Assembly: GCA_037157565.1 (NCBI GenBank)
Contig: JAZHRO010000022.1
Span: forward strand, 3,658,001-3,722,000
Reading direction: 5' to 3'
Source: Thalassia testudinum
Taxonomy: Eukaryota > Streptophyta > Magnoliopsida > Alismatales > Hydrocharitaceae
Length of the DNA: 64,000 bases
In this document: piece by piece, positions 1 to 9,935 of the stretch
How the letters are laid out: the number at the start of each line of letters is the position of its first letter
How positions within the stretch are numbered: position 1 is the first letter of the stretch
Translations under genes and position numbers: made by a program
The notes under the pieces: generated by a model
Told to the model about the DNA's origin: nothing
Database searches by the model: none
What the model saw: the letters and a program-made list of their open reading frames with translations, nothing else

Positions 1-1694
1 ATGTTTTAAAAAGATGTCACGTTGTAGTATAGATGAAATCACCGTGAAAACAAATAAGAATTTATAACTCAAAAATCAAAGTATTCGAGGTCGAACACAT
101 GGAGCAATTGGGTATTTAAAAACTTAAGAGCACAACTCTCAATTTAATAAAAAGCAATAACTAATTTAATCAAAATTGAGAAGTAATGTCAATGTAGAAA
201 TAATGCTCAAAAATTGGACATCTAATGAAAAATCAGACATCTTAAAAGCTCTTGCTACAGTGCTTGATTTTCCCTTCTCTTTTTGATTTTTGTCTTCTCT
301 TTCTCTCTTCTTTCTCTTTCTCTTTGCTCTGCGGCTGTGCTTCTCTTTTCCTTGTTCTTTGGCTTCTTCTTCTTCTTTTCTTCTTTGTCTTTCCTTGTCT
401 TCTTCTTCTACTTGGCTGCTCCTGGTTCTCTCTTTATTTTGCCCTTGACTTTCTTCTTTCTCTTCTTTCTTCTTCTGCGGCTAAGTCCCTACTTGGCTTT
501 GGCTTTCCTTTACCTTCAGCAGCTACTTTCTTCTTCTTCTTCTCTTCCTCTGCCGCTCGTCTGCTACAGTGGTTCTCTTTTCTTCTTCTTCTTTTTCCTT
601 CCTTGTGTGGCTAAGACCTTCCTTCTTCAACCTTTGCCTTCAGCCGCACCTTTTTCCTTTGCTTCTTCTTCCTTCACTTCTTTGCTGCGCCTCTTCCTTC
701 CTTAGCTCCTTCTTCTTTCCTACACAGACAACGAAGCAAAACCTATCCCCTACCCTCCCTGCGTCTCTCTCTCTATTTCTCTCTTCGGTATGCTCTCCCA
801 GAGCTGGGTAATCGGGTCGGGTGCGTGCCTAGGCCTAGGCACACCGGCGTGGGTGTGATGCGCGAGGAGTGCTAGGTCTAGGTAATCGGGTCGGGTGCTA
901 GGTCCACGAGGGCAAGGGTCGCGGACGAGGAGTAAGCGAGTGAGGGCGAGGGACCTCACCCCTGTGTTACTTGAGGCAACTAACCAAAGACACAAATTCA
1001 ATATAAATGTCACAGCTTACCCCTGAGTTTACGAGATGGGACTAAATGTCCCACCCTCTTCTACTGACGCCCACAGGAGGAGAAGCCACGCAATTGGAGG
1101 AGCTAAAAGCCTCATAACGACTGCTCTCAGGCTAGATACACTCGCACACTCAACGGGAGTCGCCTGGAGCCCTGGAGCCTGGAGCGCACGGCCTGGAGCT
1201 CGAAAGCAGGCAAGCTTGCTTCAGCACTAATGGCGGACGGAGGCTCGGACCTGCACGACATGAAGACGGCCTTGCGGCCCTGTCAAATAATAGGGAAAGC
1301 TTCGCCGTATTGCGGTGAAGGTGAGGCGGGGGTCGGCGTGGCTCAGAATGGCCTAGGCATGCGTGCCTAAGTTGGACTGTGACAGTGTGTGTGGGTTTGT
1401 TCGGTGGAAGTGTGGGGCGAGTGTGGCGGTCAGTGGATGGGCAGAGAGTGATCAGTGGGTGATGGCAGAGGTGAAGGGGTTGGTGGCGAGGCGTGTGGAG
1501 GTGCGGAGTGGTGGATGCATCTCGCCGAAGGTCAGCCGGAGATGAGGAAGATGAAGGTGGACAGCGGAAGTCGAGGGGCGATTTATGAAATAAAATGAGG
1601 GAAAATGAAGAGTGGGAGGAGAGAAACTTATCTGTGGGTGTTGGGAAGAAAGGGAGGCAGAGGAGACGAGTGGCATGTATGTGCTGTCGTCGGG
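1..1694 (-). mobile_element. A0: older Athila-like LTR, left part (split by element A)
   Basis: This stretch follows the same order as the LTR of element A but is clearly diverged: the tRNA-Asp-like box CGTTGTAGTATAG at 20-32, a gaggtcgaac box near 88, a long CT-rich tract (250-780), the phrase gggactaaatgtccca near 1037, and a GC-rich block. It stops at 1694, where A inserted, and resumes at 15401. By comparison with A, about 18 bp of the U5 end lie left of the window. Small reading frames in the CT-rich tract are low-complexity translations and are not believed to be genes. Whether A0 is a solo LTR or one end of a full element cannot be seen here. Confidence 0.8.
1690..1694. repeat. Target-site duplication of element A, left copy (TCGGG)
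   Basis: TCGGG lies directly before the TG start of the left LTR and recurs directly after the right LTR at 15396-15400. A perfect 5-bp duplication is what a Ty3/Gypsy integrase leaves, so both ends of A come from one insertion. Confidence 0.95.
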
Positions 1695-1731
1695 TGGAAT
1701 GGCCTGGGACAATCGGGTTTTATTGTTATAA

Positions 1732-1744
1732 CGTTGTAGTATAG
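1732..1744 (+). other. tRNA-Asp-like box in U5, left LTR of A
   Basis: CGTTGTAGTATAG equals bases 3-15 of plant tRNA-Asp(GUC) as I know that sequence. It lies on the strand opposite to the element, so the element RNA carries its complement. A second box, cccgaggtcgaactcagg (near 1802), resembles the T arm of the same tRNA. Confidence 0.7.
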
Positions 1745-3520
1745 CCAGTTATTACCAACATTTCAAATATATAAATTTTTTACTCGGAAAATAAAAGAGT
1801 TCCCGAGGTCGAACTCAGGGAGCAAGTTGTATTCTAGGGATACACATGTTTCTTTTACAAAAAAATAAAGAAAGAGAGAGGGAAAGAATTTGTTGTTCTC
1901 TTTGTTTTCTCCTCGTGATGTTCTTCTTTCTTTCTTTCTTCAGATCTCCTTTTTCTTCTTTGTTCTGCAGAGGTGATGCTCTTCTTCTTTTTCTGCAGTC
2001 TCTTCTGTGAAGGTTTCTTCTTCCTTGGCTCTGCTGTACTTCTTCTCTGCAGCCTTTCCTCTTCTTCTGCCTTGCTCAGCCTCTTCTTTAGAGTTTATTC
2101 TTGTTTCTCCTCCCTGCGGCTAAGTGTCAGCTTCTTCTTTTCTTTTTTAGCCGGGGACGTCACCCCTTCTTTCTTCTTTTCCCTTCAGGCCGTCGTCTGA
2201 TTTCCAAATCAGACGACTTAAACTACCTGTTGCTACAGTCAGCTTCCTTCTTCTTCCGCGGGTCTTCTTCTTCGCCTGTGCCTGCACACTTCAGAGTTTT
2301 TCGTCAGAGGCAAAACCTACTCTACCCTCCCCCCCCACGTCTCTCTCTCTCTCTGAAACCACTCTTGGGAAAGCTCTCCCAGAGCTGCCGGGTAACCGGG
2401 TTCGGGTCAGGCCCGGGTCCAGGCCCACCGGCGTGCGTGGTGGGCGAGGAGTGCAGGTCAGTCTTAAGTCGGGTCGGGTCGGGTCAGGCCCGCGGGGCGT
2501 GAGCGCGGACGAGACCGGGTAACCGGGCGGGTGAAGGGGACCTCACCCCGTGTGCTGAGGCAGTAAGCCTTCAGCACTTTTGCATCTTATATCGCTGTGC
2601 CTCTTCAGGCTTTTCCGAGGTGGGACTAAATGTCCCACCTCAATTGCGCGCCCGCAGCGGGGAAATCAGCGGGAGATTGCGGCGTCACGCGAAGCCTTTT
2701 GCCTTAGCTGCGAGCCTGGTGTTTTGTCGAAACGCCTCGCAAGGCCTGGGAGTTGAATCTGGGCGTGGCGCGCCTGTAGCTGCAGGCGGAAGCAGTTCTT
2801 CCTGCACGGCAATGGCGGCGGAGGTCGGGTGGCCTGTTCACAAGAAAACGGCCTCCCGGCCTAATCAGAAAGTGCCAGGGGCTTCGCCAGGGTGCGGCGA
2901 AGCTCGTGTGGGTGGTGGCGAGGCGCGGGGCGGCATGCAAGGGCTGCCCTAGGTCGGACTGTGGGTCGGAGGATGGGTTTGTTGGGGGAAGCGTTACGGA
3001 GGTGTGGAGTGGCAGTGAGGGGGTGGGGGGTGCTCAGTGTGATGAGGCGGAGGTTCGGTGATGGTCGGCGAGGTGTGTGAGGCTGTGGAGCGATGGGAGC
3101 ATCTCGCCGGAGGGTGGCCGGAGACGAAGGGGGTGACGATGGTCAGGGTCGGTCGAGGTCTTAATTGAATAAATTGAAAGCGGGGAAAGAAAGAGGAGAA
3201 GAAGGGGAGTAGCTCTAGCTTACTTGCAGGGACGAAGGGGGAGGAACAGGGCGACAGTCGTATCGACTGTCGCCAGAGAAGACGATGCTCAGGGAAAGGG
3301 GCGGCGGCGAGCAGAGAGCCGGAGAGGCGCCAGCTGGGTGCGGCGTGGCGCGGGAAGAGCAGGGGAGGAGGTCTCTGCTGCTGGTATTGCGGCAGAACGG
3401 AGAGGTGGAGGGGGAGGAAACCGCCGGAGCTGGTGAGCGTCTGCCGGAGGGAGAAGAGAGGAAAGTTGAGGATTTTCTCCGTCAGATCCAGGCTGCTCCG
3501 GTTGGTGGAGCAACGGGGGG

Positions 3521-3527
3521 TATTTAT
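3521..3527 (-). promoter_or_regulatory. Putative TATA box, left LTR of A
   Basis: The minus strand reads ATAAATA in a GC-rich setting, at the position equivalent to 14463-14469 in the right LTR. No start site can be fixed from sequence alone. Confidence 0.45.
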
Positions 3528-4452
3528 GGGGATCAAACAGGGAGGAAGGCGGAGGGAGACGACGTGTCTCCCTCGCCGGAGGATGGCCGGAAACAAGAAC
3601 CCATACCGTCCGTGCGTTCGCTCGGCCGGTATGGTGGGTTACAACGACCAGGGGGTGTCCCTGCGACGGCTGACGACGCAGGGCACCCCCGATTTACTTG
3701 CCAGGTCCCCCACCTCACCCTGCGCGGCGCCATGCTCCGCGCAAGGTCGCCGGAGCATGGTGCTGGCAGGTTTTGCAGGGGGGACCTGATCGCAAAGAAC
3801 GAAGGAGAGTTAGGGGCCATAATGCGAGGGTTCAAAAGTTGAGGGCCAAAGAGTAAATATATGAGGACCAAAGTGTAAAGTCGGTCAAGGAGGTTTCTTC
3901 TTAGGCTCAAGTTTTTATACATGACTAATTAGGACCTAAGGAATCTGATGGTGAATTTCATTTCTATATTAAACCTTGTTTGACCGGTCAATTTACGCAA
4001 AAACCCAAATTAAGTTATTAATTGGGCATGGTTCTCAATGTAGGTCAAAATGGGTTCTGAAGGCCAAATTGAAGGTTCTAAACCCTAGAGATTATTTTTC
4101 TATGAATTTTAGAGGGTTTATTCTATTTTTACTTTGCCTCGAACCTTGTGAATTGAAGTGGGTTGTTTTAGGGTTACAGATTATCATTTAGTTTCTTGGA
4201 ATTGCTGTAGCCCTTGCTAGATCATTTCATCCCACTCTTATTCTTATTAGGCTGCTTTGACCTATGTTTGGGCCCTGAATTACCCTGTATGCAGATTATA
4301 CTGGTAAAATTACATTTTTACCCCTTATGACTTGTTTTCTTCTCAAACTCAGGATTCTCTGAGTTAAGCCTTTCCTTGAGATATGTAGGAGCTTTTATCC
4401 TTTGTATTAGGTCAAAATGAGCTAGTTATGGCTCATGATGAGGTTCTCATCA

Positions 4453-4465
4453 TACCCCCATGCCT
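4453..4465 (-). other. 3' polypurine tract of element A
   Basis: The minus strand reads aggcatgggggta directly before the TGATGAG start of the 3' LTR. This is the expected primer for plus-strand DNA synthesis. An inverted repeat of TTTTGCTA and TAGCAAAA (4469-4490) lies directly upstream of it on the element strand. Confidence 0.85.
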
Positions 4466-4892
4466 AGCTTTTGCTAGTCCCTTAGCAAAAACTTAAGGTT
4501 TCAACCCTTGTTCTAGACCATGAAGTTTTTAATAGTTTTAGATAAGTGCCTTTTTTATTTGAGCATAGATTAGGTTAGAATGCTGACCATAGGCCTAAAA
4601 GGTACTCTAGTACCAATCAAGATCCAAATCTGTCTAGCCTTAGCCTCAGTCTTTTAGCAAAGGTTTTTAAGGTCCACAAGAACTAACCTAAGGTTTATTG
4701 ACTTCGTGGTTAAAGCACCCGTGCTTGAAATGATTTTAGCCCTGGCTCAGTTCGCAGTGCGTTTTGTAAGAGAGAGATAGAAAGTTTTTCTGTTTGGAGA
4801 GTTTTCTCTCTCTTTTTCTTTTTAGTTCTAGCCTAGGATTGGCTTTTCAACACGGTCTGTATCAGATTCCTTGCTCCCATCATCAATCCTCA

Positions 4893-5050
4893 AGGGTTCC
4901 TGGCGATCGATGCTTCAAGATAGCACCGCCCATGGCAACCCCCGGAACCCTGGCTATTGAGATTTCGAGATAATCCCATCCATGGTATTCCGTGGCCGAA
5001 TCCAGACCCTGGCAATTGACACTTCGAGATAATGCCATCCATGGAATCTG
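4893..5050 (-). repeat. Degenerate tandem repeat in the 3' region of A
   Basis: Three successive units share the frame ccctggc-att-a, cttcgagataat-cc, atccatgg. Unit starts are near 4900, 4950 and 5010. The units differ by substitutions and small indels, so the repeat is old relative to the LTRs. Confidence 0.6.
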
Positions 5051-5720
5051 AACCAGCAGAGTGCTTACATGCCCCCAGTAGGATATGTAAATATCCTAAG
5101 AGACAAGCACCGAGGAGATGATATTTTGTTACGCATCTTCGAGGGGATTTCCCGCCTCTCCGTGCTGGGAACTCGTCCAAATCAACTTGTGTTGATCGGC
5201 CGCTCCTATTCTAGGTGATCTTTTCAGATTTTTGCGACGCTTCTGCGTGATTATGATTTTTACGCTTACTGAACCAGGCTGTGTGTGAGGTTAGGGTGCT
5301 TAGGTTACTGAGTCCCGTAAACCAAAAATTAGTTAACGAGGCCGAATACTCCCTAAGCCTTAGACCTAATACTTCAGCTTTTCATTTTCCTCAACCTCTT
5401 GAGGAGTGTCCAGATCTTAATGGGTACTAAGAGTCTATTCAAGAATGCCTAAGGTTTGCATTCTTTACTAATCTCATTGTGCACTTTTCTTGAATGAGGT
5501 CTAGAACTTAGGTTAATTCCTTAGTTCCTTACTAATGACTATCACTTTTTCTCATAATTTTGTGCTCCTTTTTCATTTTGTTTCTTTTCTCCTTCACAAA
5601 ATTTCCTTCTCCTCTTTTCCTCTTATTCTTTTTCGAAAAATTTTTTAATTTTTATGGTGTTTTTGGCATATGTGAATTTTTTTGTTTGAAACCTTTTCTT
5701 ACAAGTTTTGCACTTTCATA

Positions 5721-5733
5721 CCCCCCCATGCCT
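5721..5733 (-). other. Internal polypurine tract of element A
   Basis: The minus strand reads aggcatggggggg about 270 bp after the end of pol and 1.27 kb before the 3' PPT. A CAATGAGGACATTG box lies just upstream on the element strand. The same pair is seen in B, C, D, E and F. Confidence 0.7.
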
Positions 5734-5996
5734 AAGATTTGCAATGTCCTCATTGTAACCTAGGGGGTCTTAGTTCATTCCTTAAGACAGAAATTTGGAT
5801 GAGTGGATGGGTCGGGTTGAATTTTTGCGGACGATTTCAAATCCCAGATGCAAACATCTGAGTTGGGGTCGGCTGTCTACAAGGGTGAACTTCGAGTGCT
5901 AAAAGGTGTCAGAACAAGTTTCAGGTTTACAAAGAGAATGACGGGCTGCCTCCCGTTAAGCGCTGAGTTTTACGCCATCGGCTGGGCGCAATAAGC

Positions 5997-6293
5997 TCAA
6001 GGGGAAAGGAGGGTATAAGATGCCTCAGCCAAATTAGTAGAAGTTACATCAATGAACGGCTTGAGTCTTTGACCGTTCACGATGAAAGGTTCAGAATCGT
6101 GGCTGAGTGGACTGATTTCGATTGCTCCATTTCCAAAAACCTGTCGGACCAAATATGGTCCGACCCACTTAGATCTCAGTTTTCCTGGGAAGAGTTTGAG
6201 TCGGGCATCAAAGAGTAGGACCTTTTGACCAGGATGAAAGATCTTTCTCGAGATGTGTTTGTCATGGAAGGCTTTAACCCGCTCCTTGTAGAT
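5997..6293 (-). pseudogene. Element A: integrase C-terminal tail cut off by a TAA
   Basis: The pol frame stays open beyond the TAA at 6294-6296 and ends at a TGA at 5997-5999. The tail contains [20 protein letters not shown], the GPY/F-type module that follows the integrase core in Ty3/Gypsy elements. D and F have the same module in the same place, so the TAA is a nonsense change and not the natural end. Confidence 0.8.
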
Positions 6294-9200
6294 TTACGAG
6301 TTCTCGTACGCGTCTATGCGTAATTCATCGATCTCTCTGATTTGGAGTTTTCTGTGGGTCCCAGCCTTGGAAAGATCTAGATTACAGTTCCGTACTGCCC
6401 AATAGGCTTTATGCTCCAGTTCGACGGGAAGGTGGCATGCCTTTCCGTACACCAGTCTAAAGGGAGACATGCCCAATTGGGTCTTGTGGGCGGTCCTATA
6501 GGCCCACAATGCTTCCGGAAGTCGGGACGACCAGTCCTTCCTGTCAGGTCGAACAGTGACTTGCAGGATTTTCTTGATCTCCCGATTAGACAGCTCAGCT
6601 AGACCATTAGTTTGGGGGTGGTAAGGAGTAGAGATTCGGTGAGACACCCCGTATTTGGTCATCAGTGACCTAAACTGAGCATTTGTGAAATGGGTCCCTC
6701 CATCAGAGATTATTGCACGAGGAATCCCGAACCTTGAGAAAATGTGTTGATGAATGAATTTGAGAACGATTTTGTGATCACAGGTTCGGGTCGGTATGGC
6801 TTCGATCCATTTGGACACGTAGTCCACAGCCAACAGAATGTATTCGAAACCATCCGAAACAGGAAAGGGGCCCATAAAATCAATCCCCCAAACATCAAAG
6901 ATTTCGCATACTAGAATCGGTTGCATAGGCATCATGTCGCGATGGCTCATGTTGCCCAAAGTCTGGCAACGACTGCATGCCTTGCAGTGATTGTATGCGT
7001 CTTTGAACATTGTGGGCCAGTAAAAGCCGCACTGGAGGACTTTTGATGCGGTTTTATGCCCGGCAAAATGGCCACCGCATGCCTGGTCATGGCAGAAAGA
7101 GAGGATATTGTTGACTTCCCCTTCCGGGACACATCTCCGGATGATCTGATCGGCACCTATGCGGAAGAGGTACGGATCTTCCCAAATGTAATACTTGGCA
7201 TCGGAGCGTAATTTGTCTTTCTTGGCCTTCGGCCAATCGGACGGGATCTGATGAGATGCCAAGTAATTTACAATATTAGCAAACCATGGAAGGCTAGTAC
7301 CAATAGTCAGCAGGTGCTCATCGGGAAAATGCTCAGTGATGGGTCCGGAAGGGTCAATTATTTCAGAAGGAAGACGGGACAAGTGATCAGCTACCACGTT
7401 TTGCTTTCCCGCTTTGTCGCGAATCTCAAGGTCAAATTCTTGCAACAGCAAGATCCATCGGATTAATCGAGGTTTCGCGTCCTTCTTCGCAAGGAGATGC
7501 CTCACAGCTGTGTGATCCGAGTATATGATGACATGGGAACCCAGAAGGTACGATCTGAACTTTTCTAGGGCAAATACTACAGCTAGCAGCTCTTTCTCAG
7601 TAACCGTATAGTTACGCTGAGCCTCATCGAGTGTTTTGCTGGCGTAGAAAATGACCACAGGTTTCTTGTCATTTTTCTGCCCCAAAACCGCTCCTACAGC
7701 GAAGTCGGATGCATCACACATGATCTCAAAGGGTTGCGACCAATCAGGGGACTGTAGGATCGGGGCTTGGGTGACTCGATCACGCAGGATTTCAAATGCT
7801 TGAGTGCATTCCTTGGAGATTTCGAAGGGAACATCCTTGGAGAGAAGAGTGGTTAGGGGGCGTGCGATTTTTGAAAAATCAGGGATAAATCGTCGATAAA
7901 AATCGACATGCCCTAAAAAGGATCGGATGTCCCTGATTGAGCTAGGCATAGGAAGGTGAGAGATCAGATTAACCTTAGCTCGATCCACTTGGATACCTTT
8001 CTCCGAAATTGAGTGTCCCAGGACAATTCCCTCAGGCACCATGAAATGGCTCTTTTCCCAGGAAAGAACCAAATTCACATCGATGCACCGCCTGAGTATC
8101 TGGACCAAGTGTTGGAGGCAATCGTCGAATGATGCTCCGAAAACTGAAAAGTCATCCATGAAGACTTCCAGATAATCACCTACCATATCTGAGAATATGG
8201 CAAGCATGCATCGCTGAAAAGTAGCGGGTGCATTGCAAAGACCGAAAGGCATCCTTCGGAAAGCGTATGTTCCGAAGGGGCAGGTGAACGTGGTCTTTTC
8301 TTGGTCCTCAGGATGGATTGCCACCTGGTTATAACCGGAGTACCCGTCAAGAAAGCAGAAGAACCTATTTCCCGCTAGTTTTTCGAGAATTTGATCAATG
8401 AAGGGTAGTGGGAAATGATCCTTCTTCGTGGAGGAATTGAGTCGACGGTAATCTATACAGACTCTCCACGAGTTGGCTAATCGGGTAGGAATGATTTCTC
8501 CGGTCTCAGTCGTTATAGTGGTGAGTCCGACCTTCTTGGGCACGACCTGAATTGGGCTCACCCAACGACTATCGGAGATCGGGTAGATGATCCCGGCATC
8601 TAACCACTTGATGATCTCCTTTTTCACGACCTCCTGCAGATTGGGGTTTAAGCGTCTCTGCATTTCACGAGAAGGTCGTGTGCCCTCTTCTGAATAGATA
8701 TGATGAGTACAATAAGAGGGACTTATTCCAGTCAAATCATCGAGAGTCCATCCGATGGCTTTGCGATGTTGCTGGAGGACATCAATCAGACGGGATTCCT
8801 GTTCAGGACTGAGGTTGGAATTGATAATTACAGGAAGGGTCTGATTAGAACCCAAAAAGACGTATTTTAAGTGAGCAGGAAGGGGTTTCAGTTCGAGGAT
8901 GGGGTTTTCAGCAGCAGCGGGTGGTTCAGTATAGATGTGAGGTTCAAGGGTGGGAGTTACTGGGTTGTTCACATCTGGATTTGACTCCTCTGTTTGCGGG
9001 TCAAGATCCTTCTGTGGTTGATGAGGCATACTTGAGTCATTCTGGAGGTGTGATTCATCAACCAAAGTCTTGATGTCACAAATTTGCTCGATGACGCCGC
9101 AATTAATTCCTTGTTGGGCCTTAAATATATCAATTTTCAGTGTTTGATCTCCAAACTTAAGCTCTATTTGGCCCTCCTCACAGCTGATGTTGGCTCTAGC

Positions 9201-9605
9201 AGTAGCCAAGAAAGGTCTCCCTAGAATGATTGGTGTATCCCTAGGGTTCTCAGGTGCATCCATATCTAAGACTATAAAGTCCACTGGAAAATAGAAATCC
9301 CGCACTCTCACGATAACATCCTCGAGAATCCCTTTTGGTGACTTTATAGATCGATATGCTAATTGTAATGTCACCTCGGTTGGTTTCAGCTCAGATTCTT
9401 CTAGATGGTCAAGTAAGGATGTGGGTATCAGGTTTATGGATGCACCCAAGTCTAACAATGCTCTATCAAATTGGGTACCACCTATCTTACAGGAAATCAG
9501 GGGAGTTCCAGGATCTTTTGCCTTGGGTGGGAGTCTACTAAGGATTACAGAGCTGGCTTGCTCTGACAGAACAATTGGGCTCCCTCCCTTGGTTCGCGGC
9601 TTACG
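6294..9605 (-). CDS. pol: Element A pol: protease, reverse transcriptase, RNase H, integrase
   Basis: This is the longest intact frame in the window. Counting from the Met at 9458: aspartic protease LDLGASINL at residues 2-10; RT from about 280 with FMDD at 433-436; RNase H with [13 protein letters not shown] near 581 and [11 protein letters not shown] near 646; integrase zinc finger with H790, H797, C828 and C831; integrase core D860, D919, E955, a DD35E spacing. No chromodomain is present. That Met is not the natural start: the frame is open upstream to a TAG at 9606-9608 and lies in the same frame as gag, so the product was probably one Gag-Pol polyprotein. All catalytic residues checked are present. 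The stop at 6294 removes the C-terminal module. Confidence 0.93.
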   Translation of the reverse strand, partial: RKPRTKGGSPIVLSEQASSVILSRLPPKAKDPGTPLISCKIGGTQFDRALLDLGASINLIPTSLLDHLEESELKPTEVTLQLAYRSIKSPKGILEDVIVRVRDFYFPVDFIVLDMDAPENPRDTPIILGRPFLATARANISCEEGQIELKFGDQTLKIDIFKAQQGINCGVIEQICDIKTLVDESHLQNDSSMPHQPQKDLDPQTEESNPDVNNPVTPTLEPHIYTEPPAAAENPILELKPLPAHLKYVFLGSNQTLPVIINSNLSPEQESRLIDVLQQHRKAIGWTLDDLTGISPSYCTHHIYSEEGTRPSREMQRRLNPNLQEVVKKEIIKWLDAGIIYPISDSRWVSPIQVVPKKVGLTTITTETGEIIPTRLANSWRVCIDYRRLNSSTKKDHFPLPFIDQILEKLAGNRFFCFLDGYSGYNQVAIHPEDQEKTTFTCPFGTYAFRRMPFGLCNAPATFQRCMLAIFSDMVGDYLEVFMDDFSVFGASFDDCLQHLVQILRRCIDVNLVLSWEKSHFMVPEGIVLGHSISEKGIQVDRAKVNLISHLPMPSSIRDIRSFLGHVDFYRRFIPDFSKIARPLTTLLSKDVPFEISKECTQAFEILRDRVTQAPILQSPDWSQPFEIMCDASDFAVGAVLGQKNDKKPVVIFYASKTLDEAQRNYTVTEKELLAVVFALEKFRSYLLGSHVIIYSDHTAVRHLLAKKDAKPRLIRWILLLQEFDLEIRDKAGKQNVVADHLSRLPSEIIDPSGPITEHFPDEHLLTIGTSLPWFANIVNYLASHQIPSDWPKAKKDKLRSDAKYYIWEDPYLFRIGADQIIRRCVPEGEVNNILSFCHDQACGGHFAGHKTASKVLQCGFYWPTMFKDAYNHCKACSRCQTLGNMSHRDMMPMQPILVCEIFDVWGIDFMGPFPVSDGFEYILLAVDYVSKWIEAIPTRTCDHKIVLKFIHQHIFSRFGIPRAIISDGGTHFTNAQFRSLMTKYGVSHRISTPYHPQTNGLAELSNREIKKILQVTVRPDRKDWSSRLPEALWAYRTAHKTQLGMSPFRLVYGKACHLPVELEHKAYWAVRNCNLDLSKAGTHRKLQIREIDELRIDAYENS

Positions 9606-9935
9606 CTAGGGTGTACATATATTCTTTAGAAATCGTGCGTAAGCTGGTACGTGGCGGATTGCATCCATCAAGGGGATGTTTATGTGGACCTGCTCAAAGA
9701 GCTTGACCAGGTCCTCCTCAGGGGCCACGGGTTTGGTGGTCTTCTTTCCCTTGGTCAGGGCCTCGGGAAACGGGATCTTGGTTGGTTCTTCTAGGATAGG
9801 TCCAGGTTGTGGATCTGGAACAGCGGTACCTTGGATAACTATCCTAGGGTCATGGTTATCAGGCTGGGAGTGGTTTGGATAATGCGGGTCTTGAGTTGTC
9901 TTACCACTACGTGTTGTTACCGAATTTAATCCGGC
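9606..9935 (-). pseudogene. Element A: gag-protease linker between two TAG stops
   Basis: An open stretch in the same frame as gag and pol, bounded by TAG at 9936-9938 and TAG at 9606-9608. It contains VTTRSGK, matching VTLRSG in D and SLRSGR in F, and a conserved FLKN-C-P segment before the protease. In E the codon matching the TAG at 9606-9608 is a lysine codon, which points to a nonsense mutation. Confidence 0.75.

Larger units (their letters stand above)
1695..4452 (-). repeat. Element A left LTR (3' LTR)
   Basis: It runs from TGGAATGG to TCATCA and matches 12626-15395 almost base for base. On the element strand it starts TGATGAGAACC. Landmarks along the plus strand are the tRNA-Asp-like U5 box (1732-1744), a CT-rich tract (1860-2340), a perfect hairpin near 2192-2217, gggtc repeats (2390-2520), GC-rich sequence, and a TATA-like tatttat at 3521-3527. 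I regard the reading frames inside it as chance. Confidence 0.95.
4466..5996 (-). other. 3' non-coding region of element A
   Basis: About 1.5 kb between the end of pol and the 3' PPT. It contains the TTTTGCTA hairpin (4469-4490), three degenerate tandem copies of a 70-75-bp unit (about 4893-5050), a second polypurine tract (5721-5733) with a CAATGAGGACATTG box beside it (about 5741-5754), and a gggaggcagccc motif (5944-5956) just after pol. No env-like reading frame was found; a frame at 4890-5180 falls mostly over the tandem repeats. Confidence 0.7.

Noticed and set aside
252..811. Plus-strand frames rich in Leu, Phe and Ser in the CT-rich tract
   Set aside because: They are translations of a strand-biased pyrimidine tract inside an LTR. 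All frames are open for the same reason, and the matching tracts in the A LTRs (1973-2502, 12904-13286) do not keep a shared protein.
2620..3922. GC-rich frames on both strands in the A LTR, repeated at 13550-14785
   Set aside because: They are similar in both LTRs only because the LTRs are near identical. Frames overlap on both strands, differ from A0, and show no motif.
5560..5763. Plus-strand frame MCSFFILFLFSFTKFPSP
   Set aside because: It lies in T-rich non-coding sequence of element A, opposite to the element's strand, with no homologue in the related 3' regions.
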